From CBDBBY01 sp965203215 (GTDB lineage: Bacteria > Pseudomonadota > Alphaproteobacteria > Rhodobacterales > Rhodobacteraceae): a stretch of 64,000 nt of DNA. Within the stretch, counting starts at the first letter, position 1. Every line of letters starts with the position of its first letter. The translations under genes were made by a program, and so were the position numbers. Positions 60,810 through 64,000 of the stretch are shown piece after piece. The notes under the pieces were generated by a model. It searched no databases. It was not told the origin of the DNA and worked only from the letters and a program-made list of their open reading frames with translations. Location: assembly GCA_965203215.1 (NCBI GenBank), contig CBDBBY010000001.1, positions 2,790,001 to 2,854,000 of the forward strand, written 5' to 3'.

Positions 60810-62122
60810 TGGGTCCGCTGGAATTCTCTGCCATCTTCTTCGGCTGCTTGTTCGCAGCTTTAGGACTCGGCATTCCGATCGCCATCTCCCTCGGCGGACT
60901 CAGCGCGCTTCTCGTCTGGATATTTTGGGGATCGAACGCGCTTTCGATGATGGTTTTGAAAGCGTACGGCTTGGCCTCAAGCTTCGAGCTGCTCGCAGTG
61001 CCGCTCTTCGTCTTCATGGCGAACATGCTTGAGCGAAGCGGGATTGCGGAAGGTCTTTACGATGCCATGAGCAAGTTCGCAGGCAGAACTCCGGGCGGGC
61101 TTGCCGCGGGCACTGTCGCAATCTGCGTGATTTTCGCGGCGATGGCCGGAATCAGCGGGGCCGCCACAGTCTCGATGGGAATTCTCGCGCTGCCGGCGAT
61201 GATGTCGCGCGGCTACGACACCAAGCTTGCGCTGGGGTCGGTCGCGGCCGGCGGTTCCCTCGGAATCCTGATTCCGCCGTCGGTCACGATGATCATATAC
61301 GGCATCATCGCGCAGGTCTCCATTGGCAAGCTGTACGCAGGCGGCTTGCTGCCCGGTCTATTGCTCGCCGGCATTTTCCTTGCCTACATTCTTGTCCGCT
61401 CAAGAATGTACCCGAGTCTCGCGCCGCCGATTCCCATTGAGCAGCAGGCAGATTGGCCGGAAAAACTCCGAGCTCTTCGGGCGCTATTGCTCCCCATCGG
61501 CCTGGTCGCGGCAGTGCTCGGATCGATACTCGGCGGGATTGCAAGCGTGACAGAGGCCGCCGCTGTGGGGGCGGTCGGAAGCATCGCAGCGACAATCCTC
61601 AATCGCGGCGTCGAATGGCGCATGTTCCACGAAGCCGCCGTGAATACGCTCATGGTTTCGTTGATGGTTTTCTGGATCATCATCGGAGCAAGCGCGTTCG
61701 CATCCCTTTACACGGCAATGGGCGCCGCGGGCCTGATCAAGGGAATGGTCCTCGGCCTCGAAGTGAATCGATATGTGATTTTGGCAGCAATGGTCGCCAT
61801 TCTTCTGATCATGGGCATGGTGATCGAAACCACCGGAATAATCATGATCGCGGTGCCGGTCATGACGCCGATCATCGTTTCCCTAGGCTTTGACCCTGTA
61901 TGGTTCGGCGTGCTCTTCATCATCAACATGGAGATCGGATTCCTGACGCCGCCATTCGGCTACAACCTGTTTTATTTGAAAGGCGTCGCGCCCAAAAGCG
62001 TGAAACTTGCCGAGATATACGCATCGATCATCCCGTTCGTCCTGCTGATGCTTGCGGGGCTGGCAATATGCATTGCCTTTCCCGGCATAATCACATGGCT
62101 GCCCTCAATCTTATTCGGATAG
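60806..62122 (+). CDS. dctM: TRAP transporter large permease (DctM family)
   Basis: The 438-residue protein has about twelve helices and typical motifs: FGCLFAALGLGIPIAISLGG, VPLFVFMANMLERSGIAEGL, GGLAAGTVAICVIFAAMAGI SGAATVSMG, GSLGILIPPSVTMIIYG and TPPFGYNLFYLKGVAP. It is the sodium-coupled translocation unit. Together with dctP upstream it forms a complete TRAP system. Confidence 0.95.
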   Translation: MMGPLEFSAIFFGCLFAALGLGIPIAISLGGLSALLVWIFWGSNALSMMVLKAYGLASSFELLAVPLFVFMANMLERSGIAEGLYDAMSKFAGRTPGGLAAGTVAICVIFAAMAGISGAATVSMGILALPAMMSRGYDTKLALGSVAAGGSLGILIPPSVTMIIYGIIAQVSIGKLYAGGLLPGLLLAGIFLAYILVRSRMYPSLAPPIPIEQQADWPEKLRALRALLLPIGLVAAVLGSILGGIASVTEAAAVGAVGSIAATILNRGVEWRMFHEAAVNTLMVSLMVFWIIIGASAFASLYTAMGAAGLIKGMVLGLEVNRYVILAAMVAILLIMGMVIETTGIIMIAVPVMTPIIVSLGFDPVWFGVLFIINMEIGFLTPPFGYNLFYLKGVAPKSVKLAEIYASIIPFVLLMLAGLAICIAFPGIITWLPSILFG

Positions 62123-62254
62123 GCAAAACGGTAGGGCGAAATGCCTCGCAAGTGGCATGAGCGCTGGCGGAATCCGATGCGTCAGTTGCAGCCGAAGCAA
62201 TGAGTTCGTATAAATTCACATAATAATCGGTCATATTGTTGGGAGGGGACAATT

Positions 62255-63166
62255 ATGACTCCGATCGTTTCGCTGCCTGCCGCTCTGTTGGCGTGTTTCG
62301 GATTGGCTTCTTGCGGCGGCGGAGCCGAACTCACCATAAATCCGGGTGCCGCCCAAGGCATCACGGGAGGAAGCGCTCCGGTCGAATCCGCGGCGAGTCA
62401 GACCGCGCGAGCCCGCAACTTGGCCTTTCGGTCGGATTCGATTTTGTTCTCCGCAGTTCACTTTCAAACTACCATCCCCGGAAATCGCAACTTCGTCGCC
62501 AATGTGCGCTGCTGGCCAACATATTGCAATGTTTCAATCCCTGCACTGAATTTTTCGAACTCCTACTCGGTCGACTCTATTTCCAACTCAGTATTTTCAG
62601 GAACGAGAAGGGCACAACCGGTCTTGACCGAGAACGGAATGACATTGGTGGAAAGAGCTTGGGAGGGAACAACAACTTCGCGAGGTATCGAGGCATCTAA
62701 CCGAGGCAATTCGCTGGTCGCCGTACAATCCTATAGCGCGTTTGGATCCGCCGCGGAAACCATTTCCTACTTGGGCGAGACATTCATAGGGCGTTACTCT
62801 CTGGCATTCGGAGAACGCACTGGACGAGAGCCAACTACCTCCGGCGTCTGGCGCGGTCAGATGACGGCGATAACCCAAAATGCAAACGACTTGCTTCAAG
62901 GGGATGCAAGTCTCCGCTACACGGTTTCCGGTAGCCGAGGCGAATTGTCAGCCGACTTCACCGACATCAAGAACCTCTCGCGAAATACTGCACATGCGTA
63001 TTCGTCCGTAAGGTTCAGGGACGTTTCCGTGTCGTTCGGCGGCACTTACTCGCAGGGATACCAAGGCAACCGAATCGAAGGCGAATTTTACGGCAGAGGT
63101 GCCGTTGAAACTGCCGGGACATTTGAAAGATATGGAATGCTGGGGGCGTTCGGGGCTCGACGCTAG
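62255..63166 (+). CDS. Lipoprotein with TbpB-like C-terminal barrel (paralogue 1)
   Basis: GAGGGGAC lies just upstream of ATG 62255. The signal ends in a lipobox (GLASC, Cys about residue 20), then a Gly-rich linker. The ~280-residue mature part has TSGVWRGQMTAITQNANDLL QGDASLRYTVSGSRGELSAD, SSVRFRDVSVSFGG and ends GNRIEGEFYGRGAVETAGTF ERYGMLGAFGARR. The terminal EGxFYGxxAxExxGxF...GAFGA pattern is that of transferrin-binding-protein-like barrel domains. Surface-exposed ligand binding is the family role; ligand unknown. Confidence 0.7.
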   Translation: MTPIVSLPAALLACFGLASCGGGAELTINPGAAQGITGGSAPVESAASQTARARNLAFRSDSILFSAVHFQTTIPGNRNFVANVRCWPTYCNVSIPALNFSNSYSVDSISNSVFSGTRRAQPVLTENGMTLVERAWEGTTTSRGIEASNRGNSLVAVQSYSAFGSAAETISYLGETFIGRYSLAFGERTGREPTTSGVWRGQMTAITQNANDLLQGDASLRYTVSGSRGELSADFTDIKNLSRNTAHAYSSVRFRDVSVSFGGTYSQGYQGNRIEGEFYGRGAVETAGTFERYGMLGAFGARR

Positions 63167-63227
63167 AATTCTAATCGTATGGTTCAAGGGGACCGCACAG
63201 CTCTGCTTCATTTGGGAGATATCAATC

Positions 63228-64000
63228 ATGAATGCGTTTTCCTTCACATCCTTTGCGTTTTGCGCATTGGTTTCGCTGGCATCTTGCGGTGGAGGTGGCG
63301 GTCCTGCGCTTTCCCTCGATCCGCAGGATGTCCAAGACATTACAGGCGGAAGCGCTCCGGGAGAGACGGCGGTGACCGAACAGGAGGAACGGTCCGAAAC
63401 CATCGCCGCACAGTTTAATTCGCTATTTGCAACCAATATGCATTATCAGACTTCGCTCCCGCAGCTCCCCAGGTTTGTCGCGGAAACCAGTTGCAGAACA
63501 ACATACTGCACCGTTTCTTTTCCTGCTTTGGGTTTCAGCGACGTCATTTCAATTGAATCCCTGAGAAGCTCCGAGTTTTCGGGAACGGAAACTGCTCAAT
63601 CAATCCTGACCAAGTTCGGAGTTACCTTGGTCGAGAGCGCATGGGTCGACGCCCCTGATGAGAGCGGAAACGCGGTGGCAGGCACGCTTGACCACAGTGA
63701 GTTCGGATCTGCGACAAACGTTCTCCTCCTCGACGGAGAACGTATTTCAGGACGATTTGCTGCCGCATTTGGCGTCCTTGCCGATGAAGCTCCAAGCATA
63801 TCCGGAGTTTGGCGAGGACAGATGTCGGCGGTTACACAGAATTCGGGTAACTTTCTTCAGGGCGATGCAGCCCTTGTTTACACGGTGTCCGGCAGCCGGG
63901 GCGAATTGTCGGCATCCTTCACCAATATCAAGAATTTGTCGCGGAATATTGCGCACTCAACCTCGTCCGTGCGGTTCAGGAATGTTCCCGTATCGTCCGG
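63228..64000 (+). CDS. Lipoprotein with TbpB-like domain (paralogue 2, 3' truncated by window)
   Basis: ATG 63228 after TTTGGGAG; the frame stays open to base 64000, so the C-terminus is outside. Signal MNAFSFTSFAFCALVSLASC ends in a lipobox (LASC) followed by a Gly run. The body aligns with paralogue 1 throughout: ITGGSAP, GVWRGQMSAVTQNSGNFLQG, YTVSGSRGELSASFTNIKNL, SSVRFRNVPVS. This is a tandem duplication with strongly diverged central region (ESLRSSEFSGTETAQSIL). Confidence 0.7.
   Translation, partial: MNAFSFTSFAFCALVSLASCGGGGGPALSLDPQDVQDITGGSAPGETAVTEQEERSETIAAQFNSLFATNMHYQTSLPQLPRFVAETSCRTTYCTVSFPALGFSDVISIESLRSSEFSGTETAQSILTKFGVTLVESAWVDAPDESGNAVAGTLDHSEFGSATNVLLLDGERISGRFAAAFGVLADEAPSISGVWRGQMSAVTQNSGNFLQGDAALVYTVSGSRGELSASFTNIKNLSRNIAHSTSSVRFRNVPVSS

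Noticed and set aside
1..64000. CRISPR arrays, tRNA or rRNA genes
   Set aside because: No regularly spaced repeats and no cloverleaf-like or rRNA sequence were recognised by eye; a covariance-model scan would be decisive.

Overview
The window is a 64 kb piece of an alphaproteobacterial chromosome, most likely Rhodobacterales-like. This is inferred from gene order and families, not from an rRNA. The diagnostic blocks are DUF1674/SDHAF4 - rsmB - heparinase II/III-like protein - purH - lspA - DUF3035 (BamF-type) lipoprotein - two M16 peptidases - mutL, and dapB / rbfA - truB. Moderate-to-high GC housekeeping blocks alternate with AT-richer accessory islands holding toxin-antitoxin genes, decayed genes and small repeats. 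No rRNA, tRNA or CRISPR array was recognised.

Layout. 1-4.7 kb: a dimethylglycine/sarcosine-dehydrogenase-like enzyme (cut by the window edge), a sugar isomerase/epimerase and a Gfo/Idh/MocA oxidoreductase. 4.7-10.1 kb: an island with a truncated EamA transporter, a decayed hipBA locus behind four operator-like dyads, a higBA pair whose toxin carries an in-frame stop, an AbiE-like pair, and two copies of a short dispersed repeat. 10.3-22.4 kb: the conserved housekeeping block (mutL to DUF1674). 22.5-23.6 kb: an LPS-core-type glycosyltransferase.

23.6-34.6 kb is a divergent catabolic regulon. A GntR-lactonase-HAD-aldolase-FGGY kinase operon on the minus strand faces an ABC sugar transporter plus a Tm-1-like protein and a second class II aldolase on the plus strand. 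The shared control region contains a FadR-type palindrome. The gene set suggests uptake and breakdown of an unidentified sugar, sugar acid or lactone.

34.7-36.8 kb: a second accessory patch (NYN-domain protein, intact higBA, gene remnant). 36.8-43 kb: dapB, rbfA, truB, DUF1643, an alpha/beta hydrolase, an ATC-hydrolase-family protein, an RluA-family synthase and zapE. 43.4-47.1 kb: gmd, an MFS transporter and an ornithine-cyclodeaminase-like protein. 47.1-48.7 kb: a duplicated HEPN-protein/partner locus next to a 167-bp MITE-like element with inverted repeats and a 9-bp target duplication. 49-55.9 kb: a double SnoaL-like protein, a lipoprotein, class III alcohol dehydrogenase, a small secreted protein, glycerol kinase and a TRAP substrate-binding protein.

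56.0-59.5 kb is a nested transposon: an IS21-family element (istA-istB) sits inside an ISAs1-family transposase. Both target duplications (5 bp and 9 bp) are still readable. The nest separates the TRAP binding protein from its two membrane subunits (60.3-62.1 kb). The window ends with two tandem paralogous lipoproteins whose C-termini resemble TbpB-type beta-barrel domains; the second runs off the end.
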